From Paracoccaceae bacterium (GTDB lineage Bacteria; Pseudomonadota; Alphaproteobacteria; Rhodobacterales; Rhodobacteraceae), in NCBI GenBank assembly GCA_026419405.1, contig JANZZL010000109.1:1-51154 (forward strand): DNA of 51,154 nucleotides. Direction: 5' to 3'. Positions 1-8,369 of the stretch are shown here, piece by piece. A program made the translations under genes and the position numbers. Every line of letters begins with the position of its first letter. Position 1 is the first letter of the stretch. The notes under the pieces are model-generated. The model searched no databases. It was not told the DNA's origin and saw only the letters and a program-made list of their open reading frames with translations.

Positions 1-19
1 AGATGTGTATAAGAGACAG
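1..19. other. Tn5/Nextera mosaic-end adapter remnant
   Basis: The first 19 bases, AGATGTGTATAAGAGACAG, match exactly the 19-bp Tn5 mosaic end used in tagmentation sequencing adapters. They sit at the very edge of the window and run straight into a TerC reading frame that lacks its own N-terminus. This is library adapter left on a contig end, not genomic DNA and not a real transposon. Confidence 0.95.
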
Positions 20-739
20 TACCAGCACCGCGTGCTGTTCTGGGGCATCCTCGGCGTGATCGTGCTGCGCGGCATCATGATCGGCCTCGGCGCGACGATC
101 GTGGACCAGTATCACTGGGTCCTTCACGTCTTTGCCGTCTTCCTGATCCTGACCGGGATCAAGATGCTGTTCGTCGCCGGCAAGGAACCCGAGGTTGGGG
201 AGAACGCGCTGATCCGCCTGCTGAAGCGCCGCATGCACGTGACCGACGAGATCCGCGGTCACGCCTTCTTCGTGCGTCAGCCGCATCCCGGGACGGGACG
301 CATCACCCGCTACGCGACGCCGCTGTTCCCGGCGCTGGTCATGATCGAGATCGCCGACCTGATCTTCGCGGTGGATTCGGTTCCCGCCGTGTTCACGATC
401 ACGACCGACCCCTACATCGTCTACACCTCGAACATCTTCGCCATCCTCGGCCTGCGCGCGCTCTACTTCGCGCTGGCCGCGATCCTGCACCGCTTCGCCT
501 ATCTGAAATACGCGCTGTCGCTGCTGCTGGTGTTCATCGGCTCGAAGATCTTCGTCGCCGACCTGATGGGCTGGGAGAAGTTCCCGCCCGTCTGGTCGCT
601 GGGCATCACCTTCGGCATCCTCGGCGCGGGGATCGCCTGCTCGCTCTGGAAGACCCGCCGGGGCGGAGGCGCGGGCGCCGAGGCGGAGGCGGTGCGGCGG
701 ATGCCGGCCCCGCGTGAGGCGGGGCGGCGCCCCCGCTAG
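20..739 (+). CDS. TerC/Alx-family integral membrane protein, 5' truncated
   Basis: The frame is open from the adapter junction; the apparent start and first four codons come from adapter sequence, so the true N-terminus is missing. What remains (about 240 residues) is strongly hydrophobic, with several membrane segments. It carries the family motif IEIADLIFAVDSVPAVF around residues 112-126 of the open frame, with the acidic residues in the membrane that mark TerC/Alx proteins, followed by FAILGLRALYF. TerC/Alx proteins are linked to metal export (manganese) and to tellurite or pH stress; the substrate cannot be told here. The C-terminus is a soluble Gly/Ala/Arg-rich tail. Its stop codon overlaps the convergent pbpC stop by 4 bp. 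Confidence 0.9.
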   Translation, partial: YQHRVLFWGILGVIVLRGIMIGLGATIVDQYHWVLHVFAVFLILTGIKMLFVAGKEPEVGENALIRLLKRRMHVTDEIRGHAFFVRQPHPGTGRITRYATPLFPALVMIEIADLIFAVDSVPAVFTITTDPYIVYTSNIFAILGLRALYFALAAILHRFAYLKYALSLLLVFIGSKIFVADLMGWEKFPPVWSLGITFGILGAGIACSLWKTRRGGGAGAEAEAVRRMPAPREAGRRPR

Positions 740-2784
740 CGCAGCCGCACCGTCGCCGCGGCCGAGCGGCCCTCGGCGTCGATCACCGAGAGGCGCACGA
801 AGCCGGGGCCGAGGCCCTCGACAAGCTCCTGCCGCTCGTGGCTTGCCACCGCCACGGGCCGGCCGTCGGCCAGCCAGGTGAAGGGCGGGGTGCCGCGCTC
901 GACCTTGAGCGCGAGCGCCCCGCCGGCCGCCTCCACCTCGGCGCCGTCGGGCGGAAAGGCGAGGCGCGGGGCATCCTCTGCGGCGGCGAAGAGCGCGTCG
1001 CGCGGCCGGAAGCGGCGCAGCGGCTCGGGCAGCTCGGCCCCGGTGACGGTGAGCGCGGCGGGCGGCGGCGGCGGCAGTGGCGCGAGCGCGGGCTTCAGCC
1101 GCCGGAAGGCGTCGAACAGGACCGGCGCGGCCGCCTCGGCCCCGAAGGCGCCGGGCACCGGCGTGCCGTCGGGCCGGCCCATCCAGACGGCGATCACATG
1201 CGCGCCGTCGAAGCCGATGGCCCAGGCGTCGCGGTGGCCGTAGCTGGTGCCCGTCTTGTAGGGCAGGCGCGTCCAGGGCCGGCCGGCGGGCGGGGGAACG
1301 CCGGCCAGGATGTCGGCCACGTGCCAGGCGGCCTCGGGCGAGATCACCGCCGGGCGCGGCGCGGCCTCCGGCGGGGCGTCGAGGTCGTGGCGCAGCACGA
1401 CCGGCGCCCCGCCGCGGGCGATGGCGGCGTAGATCGCGGCGAGGTCCTCGAGCGTGAGCCCCACGCCACCGAGCGCCACGGCAAGGCCGGGCTCGCCCCC
1501 CGGCGGCAGCACCGGCGCGGCGCCGGCGCGGCGCATCCGGGCGATGAGCTTGGCCGGGCCCAGCGCCTCGGCGAGGCTGACAACCGGGATGTTGAGCGAG
1601 GCCTGGAGCGCCTGGCGCACGGTGACGGTGCCGCGGAAGGTGCCGTCGAAGTTCTGCGGCCGGTAGCGGCCGAAGGCCACGGGGCGGTCCTCGATCAGCG
1701 TCTCGGGATGCGCCAGCCCCTCGTCGAAGGCGAGGCCGTAGACCAGCGGCTTGAGCGTGGAGCCCGGCGAGCGCAGCGCGCGCGTCATGTCCACGTAGCC
1801 CTCGCGGGCGTCGTCCAGATAGCCGGCCGAGCCGACCGAGGCGAGCACCTCGCCGCTGCGGTGGTCGATGACGAGGATTGCGGCCGAGACGCGGTCGCCC
1901 TGGCCGCGCACCGCCTCGGCGGCGAGCGCCTCGAGCCGCGCCTGGAGGCCCGCATCGACCGTCAGCCGGTGGACGGCGCGCTGCGGCGCCGCGGCGCGGG
2001 CGCGGTCGGCGAGGTGGGGGGCAAGCGCGGGGAAGGGGCGGCGCGCCGCGGGCACGGCCTCGCGCCGGGCGGCGGCGGCGCGCTCCTCGGTCAGCACGCC
2101 CGCGCGCACCATGCGCGCCAGCACCCGGTCGCGCGCCGCGCCGGCCGCGGCGGGATGCCGGTCGGGGCGGCGGGTCTCGGGGCGCTGCGGCAGGGCGACG
2201 AGCAGCGCGGCCTCGGCCGGGGTCAGCCGCCGCGGCTCCTTGCCGAGCCAGGCGCGGGCCGCGGCGCGCACCCCCTCGAGGTTGCCGCCGAAGGGCGCGC
2301 GGTTGAGGTAGAGGGCAAGGATCGCGTCCTTCGTCAGCCGCCGCTCGAGCGCGAGCGCGAGCCGCATCTGCCGGAGCTTGCCCGCCCAGGTGCCGGTCGG
2401 CCCGTCCTCGAGCAGCCGGGCGACCTGCATCGTCAGCGTCGAGCCGCCCGAGACCACGCGGCCCGCGCGCAGCGACTGCCAGGCGGCGCGGACGAGCGCG
2501 CGCGCATCCACCCCGGCGTGGCGGCGGAAGCGGCGATCCTCGTAGGCGACGAGCATCTCGAGGTAGAGCGGATCGACCGCTTCCGGCGCGACCGCGAGCC
2601 GCCAGCGGCCGTCGGCCACGGTATAGGCGCGCAGCAGCGTGCCGTCGCGCGCCAGCACCTCGGGCGAGGCGGCGGCGACGAGCGGCGGCAGCTCGGTGGC
2701 GTCGATCCAGCGGTCGAAGGCGTCGCGGGTCCCGGCGCCGAGGGCGAGGAGCCCGACCAGCGCGATGAGCCCCCGGCGCCTCAT
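736..2784 (-). CDS. pbpC: Penicillin-binding protein 1C
   Basis: Bifunctional class A PBP of the PbpC subfamily, acting on peptidoglycan in the periplasm. It is 682 aa with an N-terminal membrane anchor (about residues 5-17). The glycosyltransferase domain has YEDRRF with the catalytic Glu near residue 82 and GGSTLTMQ at 113-120. The transpeptidase domain has SxxK (STLK, 342-345), SLN (396-398) and a KTGT motif near 510. The C-terminal beta-rich region (about 600-682) is the BiPBP_C domain typical of PBP1C. It starts 7 bp after the alpha-2-macroglobulin stop, forming the common A2M-pbpC operon. In that pairing PBP1C is thought to repair peptidoglycan after breaches while the macroglobulin traps proteases. 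Confidence 0.93.
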   Translation of the reverse strand: MRRRGLIALVGLLALGAGTRDAFDRWIDATELPPLVAAASPEVLARDGTLLRAYTVADGRWRLAVAPEAVDPLYLEMLVAYEDRRFRRHAGVDARALVRAAWQSLRAGRVVSGGSTLTMQVARLLEDGPTGTWAGKLRQMRLALALERRLTKDAILALYLNRAPFGGNLEGVRAAARAWLGKEPRRLTPAEAALLVALPQRPETRRPDRHPAAAGAARDRVLARMVRAGVLTEERAAAARREAVPAARRPFPALAPHLADRARAAAPQRAVHRLTVDAGLQARLEALAAEAVRGQGDRVSAAILVIDHRSGEVLASVGSAGYLDDAREGYVDMTRALRSPGSTLKPLVYGLAFDEGLAHPETLIEDRPVAFGRYRPQNFDGTFRGTVTVRQALQASLNIPVVSLAEALGPAKLIARMRRAGAAPVLPPGGEPGLAVALGGVGLTLEDLAAIYAAIARGGAPVVLRHDLDAPPEAAPRPAVISPEAAWHVADILAGVPPPAGRPWTRLPYKTGTSYGHRDAWAIGFDGAHVIAVWMGRPDGTPVPGAFGAEAAAPVLFDAFRRLKPALAPLPPPPPAALTVTGAELPEPLRRFRPRDALFAAAEDAPRLAFPPDGAEVEAAGGALALKVERGTPPFTWLADGRPVAVASHERQELVEGLGPGFVRLSVIDAEGRSAAATVRLR

Positions 2785-2791
2785 CCCGTCG

Positions 2792-5700
2792 TCACTCCGT
2801 CACGGTCACGCGGCCCGCCCCTGTCCAGGCCGTGAACTCGGGGCGATACATGTCCTCGACGCTTGCCGCCGGGTGGCGGAAGCTGCCGGGCGAGACCGCG
2901 CGGACGATGTAGGCCAGCCGGAAGGGCTGGTCGCCGTAGTGGTCCACGGCCGCCAGGAACCGGTCGGCGCGGAACTCGGCATGCCGGGCCTCGGCCGGCT
3001 CCAGCCAGTCGAGCGCGCGGATGTCGCCGCTCCGGATCAGGTTGGGGTTGTCGATCTCGAAGCCGGCGGGCAGCGGGTCGCTGACCATCAGCCGGGCCTC
3101 GCGCGGGCCGAGGGGGGCGACCTCGAGCACCGCGACGAGGCGGGTGCCGACGGCGACCGAGGAAGGATCGGCGGGCTCGCCCTCGAGCGTGTAGTAGCTG
3201 CGCCCGATGCGCCAGCCGTTGCCGCCCTCGGGCTCGGGCTCGGAGGGCACGCCGAAGGTGGTGAGGGTGACCGTTTCCTCGCCGGACCCGCCGTTGGTGA
3301 TTGCGAGCGGCCCGGCGGCCACCCGGTCGTCGAGCACCCGCACGAGGGGCCCCGCGAGCGGCGCCCCATCGACGACGAGCGCGCCGGCGGGCCGCTCGAT
3401 CAGGGCATGCGCGGCCAGCAGCGTCCAGAGCGCCTCCTGCGTGCTGTGGGTGCCGGGCGCGTTGGCGATGCGCGCGGCGAGCGCCTCGCGGTCCACCGCC
3501 CGGCTGCCCGCTGCCACGGCCAGCGCCAGCACGCCGGCGGCGTCGCGCAGCACCGTGCCGTAGTCGGCGCGCCAGAGCGTCTCGTCGGGCGCCGGCCCGT
3601 CGAGCAGCGCCTCGGCCCGGGCGAACATGGCGTCGGCGCGCGTCGGATCGCCGTAGGCGGCGAGCGCCGCGCCGAGCTGGGCGGCGGCAAGCGGGGTGGC
3701 GAATTCGTCCCCCTTCACGTCGGCGTAGTAGCGCAGGTCGCCCACCGCCGCCGCGCCCTCGCGCGCCAGCACGAAGAGCGCATAGGCGAGGTCCTGCCCG
3801 CCGGCCTCGAAGTCGGGGTAGTAGTTCACCTGGTTGCGCAGGTTGTCCATCGCCATGCGGAAGGCGGTCTCGGGCACGGCGAAGCCCTGGGCCCTGGCGC
3901 GGCCCAGGAAGTCGGTCACGAAGGCGTCGAGCCACATGTCGCCCGCATCCGGCCCCCAGAGGCCGAAGGCGCCGTTCGGGGCCTGGGCGGTCAGCACCTC
4001 GGCGATCGCCTCCTCGACCCGCTGCCGGGCGGTGGCCCGGCCCTCGAGCCCGAGGGCGCCGGCCACCTCCTCGAAGTAGAGCAGCGGCATGGCCGCCGAG
4101 GCGACCTGCTCGGTGCAGCCGTAGGGATAGCGGTCGAGCGCGGCGAGCAGGCCCGGCGCGTCGAACCGCGCGAGCGGGCCGGCGGAGAGCACGGCGCTGC
4201 CGGTGCCGGGGACAAGGCCGGCGAACACGTCGGAATCGAGCGTGAAGGTCTCGCCGGCGGCGAGCGTGAAGCGGCTGCGGCGCAGGATCGGCGGATCGTT
4301 GACCGCGACCGGCACCGTCAGGTCCTTCGTCAGCCGCCGCCCGTCGGGCGTGGTCAGCGCGACCGAGAGCGTGGCGACCCCCGCATCGCCCGCGGTCAGC
4401 GGCACCGAGAGCGTCGCGCGGCCGCCCTCGGCGAGCTCCACCGCTTCGGGCGCGGGGCCGAGCGTGAGCCCGCGCGAGGCGGCGAGCTCGAGCGCCATGC
4501 GCCCGGCGGGGCCCTTGGCATGCGCGATCTCGAGCAGCACGCGGCTTTCGTCGCCGGGGGCGAGGAAGCGCGGCACGGTCGCGGTGACCACGACCGGGTC
4601 GCGCACCAGGACCTCGGCCTCGGCCTGGCCGACGGCGCTGTCCGACCACGCGATGGCCATCAGGCGGACGGTGCCGTTGAAGGCGGGCAGGTCGAAGCGC
4701 GCCCGCGCCAGCCCGTCGGGGCCGACCTCGACGGGGCCGGCGAAGAAGGCGACGAGCTCCTCGGTGGGCGGCTGCCCCTCGATGCGCTTCGGGGCGAGGC
4801 CGTCGCCGCCCGAGCGGATCTCGCCCAGGGCGCCGGTCATGCCGTCGATCAGCCGGCCGTAGAGGTCGCGCAGGCCCATGCCGAGCCGGCGCTGGCCGAA
4901 GTAGTGACCCTCGGGGTCGGGGCTCTCGAAGCCGGTGAGGTTGAGGATGCCCACGTCCACCGCCGCGATGGTGGCGAAGGCGGTCTCGCCGGGGGCGATG
5001 CCGCCGACGCGCAGCGCCACCTCGAGCGGGGCGCGCGGCTCGGCCTCGGCGGGCAGCTCGAAGGCGGCCGTGAGCCGCCGCGCGCCGGGATCGACCGCGG
5101 CATGGGCGAGGCCGAGCGCGCGCGCGGGGTTGCGGCCCGCGGCCACGTCCATCGGGCGGATGACGGTGGCGGTGACATAGGCGCCGGTGCCCCAGTCGTC
5201 GGTGACCGGGAAGGTGACGGTGTTCTCGCCCTCGGCGAGGTCCACCGCCTGCATGGCGATCAGCCGGTCGGAGACCACCGTCACCAGCCCCTTGCCGGCA
5301 AAGCGCGGCACGATGCGGACCGTGGCGGTCTCGCCGGGGCGATAGGCGGGCCGGTCGAGCGCGACGTCGAGCGTGTCGGGCGTCTCGCTGGCATCGGCCG
5401 GGGCATACCAGCCGGCGAAGAACGACACCGAACTGGCCGCGAAGCTGCCGTCGGCGCGCTCCACGCGCAGCTCGTATTCGCCCCACTGCACCGGGGCGGC
5501 GACCGACACCGCTCCGTCGGCGGCAAGCTGCGCCTCGCCCGAGGCGACGCGGGAACGGGTGGTGACCGGCTCCCAGTCCCACCGGCCGTCGATCTGATAC
5601 CACTGGTAGCGCGTCTCCACCCGGTTCAGCGTCCACTTCACCGGCATCGCGGTGCGGCTGCCGTCGGGGGCGACCGCGATCAGGTCAAATCGCGCCTCGG

Positions 5701-8230
5701 CGCCCTCCGGCACGACACCCTCGAAGGCGGGGCGGATGCCGATCAGCGGCGCCGCCGGGGCGAGGGCGCGGACAAGCCGCCGCTCCACCGGGCGGCCCGA
5801 GCCCTCGGCCAGCGTGACGGCGAACTGCGCCTCGAGCGGGCGGTCGGCGCCCGGCACCTCGGGCAGCGCCACGGGCACCGTCGCGCGGCCCTCGGCATCG
5901 GTGCGCAGGCCGGGCGGAAGGCCGCCGTAGCGCGGCTCGAAGGGCGCGTCGTGGCGGCCGAACTGGTAGCCGGGGAAGGCGGGAAGCATGCGCGTCCCCA
6001 CGAGCTGCACGCTGCCGTCGATGGCGAGGTCGGCCGCGGGCGGGCCGAAGAGGTAGCGCGCCTCGAGCGCCAGCTCGGCGGTGCCGCCGGGGGCCAGCGG
6101 CGCCTCGGGCAGGGCGAGGGTGAAGTCGATCCGCTCGGGCAGGAAGTCCTCGACCAGCACGGTCCGGCTGGCGAGCGGCGGCGCCTCGGGGTCGGCGTGG
6201 ACGGCGAGCGTCCAGGCCCCGCGCGGCGCCGAGCCGGCGACCGGCATCGCGAAGACATGCCCGCCCGCGCGGTCCTCGACCGAGAGCGTGCGGGAATACT
6301 CCACCCCGTCGGGGCGCCTCAGGATCGCGGTGAGCGGCAGGCCCGCGATCGCGCGCACCTGCCCGTCGCGGGCGAGCGCGGTCGCCCGGATCGTCTCGCC
6401 CGCCCGGTAGGCGCCGCGGTCGGTGGCCAGGAACACGTCCACCGGCGGGGCGGCCGGCCGCCCCTCCACCCCGCGGTCGGAGAGGTCGAACTCGGGCTCG
6501 GTGAGCGACAGGAAGGCGAAGTCCGTCTCGCCGTCGGCGGCGGTCACGAGGCCGGGCGCCGCGCCGCCGGCGCCGCGCGTGAGCCCGGGCGGGAACACGG
6601 CATAGCCCATGGCATCGGTCTCGGCGGTGCCGAGGACGGCATTGGCGCGGCTGAGCAGCGTGAGCGTGACGCCCGCCTTGGGCGCGGCGGTGGCCAGCGA
6701 GCGGACGAAGACATGCAGCCCGTCGCTGCCCGACATGGTGGCAAGGCCGAGATCCGAGATCACGAACCACTGCGTGGCGGCGGCGGTCGCGTAGGGATCG
6801 GTGCCGGTCACCCGCGCCTGGAGCGCGTAGATTCCCGGCGGCTGGCCGGCGATCGCCTCGGCCAGCGGCAGCCGCGTCGTGGCATCGGCGTTGAGCGGCC
6901 CCTCGACCATGCCGGTGCCGCGCCAGACCTCGACGCCCACGTCGCCGGAGAAGCGCTCCTCCTGCCAGGTGTCGAGCGGCCGGCCGAAGTAGCCCTCCTG
7001 CATGGCGCGCAGGATGTTGCGGTCGGAGATCCGGCGCAGCACCAGGTCGAGGCTCGAGGCGTTTACGGTGACCACGGGCAGCGCCGCCTCGCCGCTGCGC
7101 GGCAGGACATAGGCGCGGCCGGGGAAGCGCACCGAGGGGCTGCGGTCGCGCACGTAGAGATCGAGCTCGACCGCCGCGGCCAGCCGGTCGCCGGCGGCCG
7201 AGGGCAGGCCGTTGCGGAAGGTCACGCGATAGCGCTCCCCGTGGCGCACGCCCGAGATGCAGAGCCGGCTGCCCTGCGCCTCGACCTCGGTGGCGACGGA
7301 GGGAACCTGCACGAAGGGCGCATAGTCCCCCCCCGCCTCGGCGAGCGGCTCGGAGAAGTCGGCACAGATCCGCGGCACGGCCGGATCGCTCTCGACCACG
7401 TGCTCGATGATGCGGAAGCCGAACATCGCGGCCGCCCGGTCGCGCGCCGCGGCGATGTCCTCGCGCGGCGAGAGCTCGGCCGCGAGCCTCAGCGCGGGCA
7501 CCGACTCGCGGCCCCGCCCGGCCGCCTCGAGCGCCCGGCCGAGCGCGAGCAGCGCCGCCGCCCGGGTCTCGGGATCGGCGGCGCGCAGGTAGGCGTTGAC
7601 CGCGGCCGAGACGGCGCGGCCGGTGCGGTTCTCGAGGATGCCGCCGCCGTCGGGGGCCGAGAGCAGGTCCTCGGCATGGGCGGTCCAGAGGTCGGCGGCG
7701 TCCGAGAGCGCCACGGCCGCGCCCGAGAAGCCCACCGCCTCGGGCCAGTTGCCCTCGGCGCGGGCGCGGGCGGCGGCCCCGGCGTAGTCGGCGGCGGAGA
7801 AGTCGCCCACGGGGTGCAGTTCGGCAAGCCGCTCGGCCGCCTCGCGCGCGGCGGCGAGGTCCTCGGCGGTCAGGAACGCCAGTTCGCCGGAGCGCGCGGC
7901 GGCGCGCGAGAGCACCTCGGCCGGCGTCTCGCGAACCTCGGCCGAGAGCGCCCCGGCGAAGGGCAGCCGCTCGCGCGCGGCCGACTTCGGGAAGCACGCC
8001 CCGGCGCGCGTGTTGAAGGTGAAGGCGCGGCAGGCAGTGTCGGCAAGGCAGGCCGCGCGGCAGGCGGCGAAGGTGGTGTCGAAGATCGGGCCGAGGTCGG
8101 CGCCGGGAAAGTCCACGTCCTGGCTGACAACGATCCGCCGTTCGGGCACGGCGGCGCCGTCCTGCTGCGCCGAGGCCGGGGCGCCAGCCGCGAGTCCGAG
8201 CCCGATTGCCGCCGCGACCAGTGCACGCAT
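2792..8230 (-). CDS. Bacterial alpha-2-macroglobulin (periplasmic protease trap)
   Basis: Large secreted protein of 1812 aa with a signal peptide (MRALVAAAIGLGLAAGAPASA). The chosen ATG at 8230 follows a GAGGG ribosome site; a more upstream ATG at 8257 lacks a signal-peptide start. Residues about 35-80 carry a Cys-rich PAN/apple-like region (C..C..C pattern with FTFNT), followed by the MG-domain repeats. The thioester motif GCTEQ has its Cys near residue 1372, so the covalent protease-trapping chemistry is intact. Next come the helical thioester domain and the terminal receptor-like domain. Family knowledge: bacterial A2M (YfhM type) inhibits host or competitor proteases in the periplasm. Downstream is pbpC, the standard partner. 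The promoter would lie in 8231-8369, shared with the divergent histidine kinase. Confidence 0.93.
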   Translation of the reverse strand: MRALVAAAIGLGLAAGAPASAQQDGAAVPERRIVVSQDVDFPGADLGPIFDTTFAACRAACLADTACRAFTFNTRAGACFPKSAARERLPFAGALSAEVRETPAEVLSRAAARSGELAFLTAEDLAAAREAAERLAELHPVGDFSAADYAGAAARARAEGNWPEAVGFSGAAVALSDAADLWTAHAEDLLSAPDGGGILENRTGRAVSAAVNAYLRAADPETRAAALLALGRALEAAGRGRESVPALRLAAELSPREDIAAARDRAAAMFGFRIIEHVVESDPAVPRICADFSEPLAEAGGDYAPFVQVPSVATEVEAQGSRLCISGVRHGERYRVTFRNGLPSAAGDRLAAAVELDLYVRDRSPSVRFPGRAYVLPRSGEAALPVVTVNASSLDLVLRRISDRNILRAMQEGYFGRPLDTWQEERFSGDVGVEVWRGTGMVEGPLNADATTRLPLAEAIAGQPPGIYALQARVTGTDPYATAAATQWFVISDLGLATMSGSDGLHVFVRSLATAAPKAGVTLTLLSRANAVLGTAETDAMGYAVFPPGLTRGAGGAAPGLVTAADGETDFAFLSLTEPEFDLSDRGVEGRPAAPPVDVFLATDRGAYRAGETIRATALARDGQVRAIAGLPLTAILRRPDGVEYSRTLSVEDRAGGHVFAMPVAGSAPRGAWTLAVHADPEAPPLASRTVLVEDFLPERIDFTLALPEAPLAPGGTAELALEARYLFGPPAADLAIDGSVQLVGTRMLPAFPGYQFGRHDAPFEPRYGGLPPGLRTDAEGRATVPVALPEVPGADRPLEAQFAVTLAEGSGRPVERRLVRALAPAAPLIGIRPAFEGVVPEGAEARFDLIAVAPDGSRTAMPVKWTLNRVETRYQWYQIDGRWDWEPVTTRSRVASGEAQLAADGAVSVAAPVQWGEYELRVERADGSFAASSVSFFAGWYAPADASETPDTLDVALDRPAYRPGETATVRIVPRFAGKGLVTVVSDRLIAMQAVDLAEGENTVTFPVTDDWGTGAYVTATVIRPMDVAAGRNPARALGLAHAAVDPGARRLTAAFELPAEAEPRAPLEVALRVGGIAPGETAFATIAAVDVGILNLTGFESPDPEGHYFGQRRLGMGLRDLYGRLIDGMTGALGEIRSGGDGLAPKRIEGQPPTEELVAFFAGPVEVGPDGLARARFDLPAFNGTVRLMAIAWSDSAVGQAEAEVLVRDPVVVTATVPRFLAPGDESRVLLEIAHAKGPAGRMALELAASRGLTLGPAPEAVELAEGGRATLSVPLTAGDAGVATLSVALTTPDGRRLTKDLTVPVAVNDPPILRRSRFTLAAGETFTLDSDVFAGLVPGTGSAVLSAGPLARFDAPGLLAALDRYPYGCTEQVASAAMPLLYFEEVAGALGLEGRATARQRVEEAIAEVLTAQAPNGAFGLWGPDAGDMWLDAFVTDFLGRARAQGFAVPETAFRMAMDNLRNQVNYYPDFEAGGQDLAYALFVLAREGAAAVGDLRYYADVKGDEFATPLAAAQLGAALAAYGDPTRADAMFARAEALLDGPAPDETLWRADYGTVLRDAAGVLALAVAAGSRAVDREALAARIANAPGTHSTQEALWTLLAAHALIERPAGALVVDGAPLAGPLVRVLDDRVAAGPLAITNGGSGEETVTLTTFGVPSEPEPEGGNGWRIGRSYYTLEGEPADPSSVAVGTRLVAVLEVAPLGPREARLMVSDPLPAGFEIDNPNLIRSGDIRALDWLEPAEARHAEFRADRFLAAVDHYGDQPFRLAYIVRAVSPGSFRHPAASVEDMYRPEFTAWTGAGRVTVTE

Positions 8231-8289
8231 GATGGACCCTCCCGGATGCGCGCGCATCGTGCCACGGCCCCCCGGCAGGGCGCAACGAC

Positions 8290-8306
8290 GGTTAACCTCT
8301 GCTTCA
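8290..8306. promoter_or_regulatory. Possible CtrA-like site (TTAA-N7-TTCA)
   Basis: In the 139-bp divergent intergenic region between the alpha-2-macroglobulin and the histidine kinase there is TTAA, 7 bases, then TTCA, one mismatch from the CtrA consensus TTAA-N7-TTAA. The first half also forms the palindrome GGTTAACC. This is a single imperfect match, so it is only suggestive. The same region holds a small hairpin, CGTCCG-CCGGAA-CGGACG. Confidence 0.25.
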
Positions 8307-8369
8307 CCCTGTTCTGCGACCGTCCGCCGGAACGGACGGCGGCGCCGGGCCGACCGGCGGTGAGGGGTG

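Noticed and set aside
8326-8352. EcfG promoter before the histidine kinase
   Set aside because: GGAAC is present, but 17 bases later the sequence is CGAC, not CGTT.
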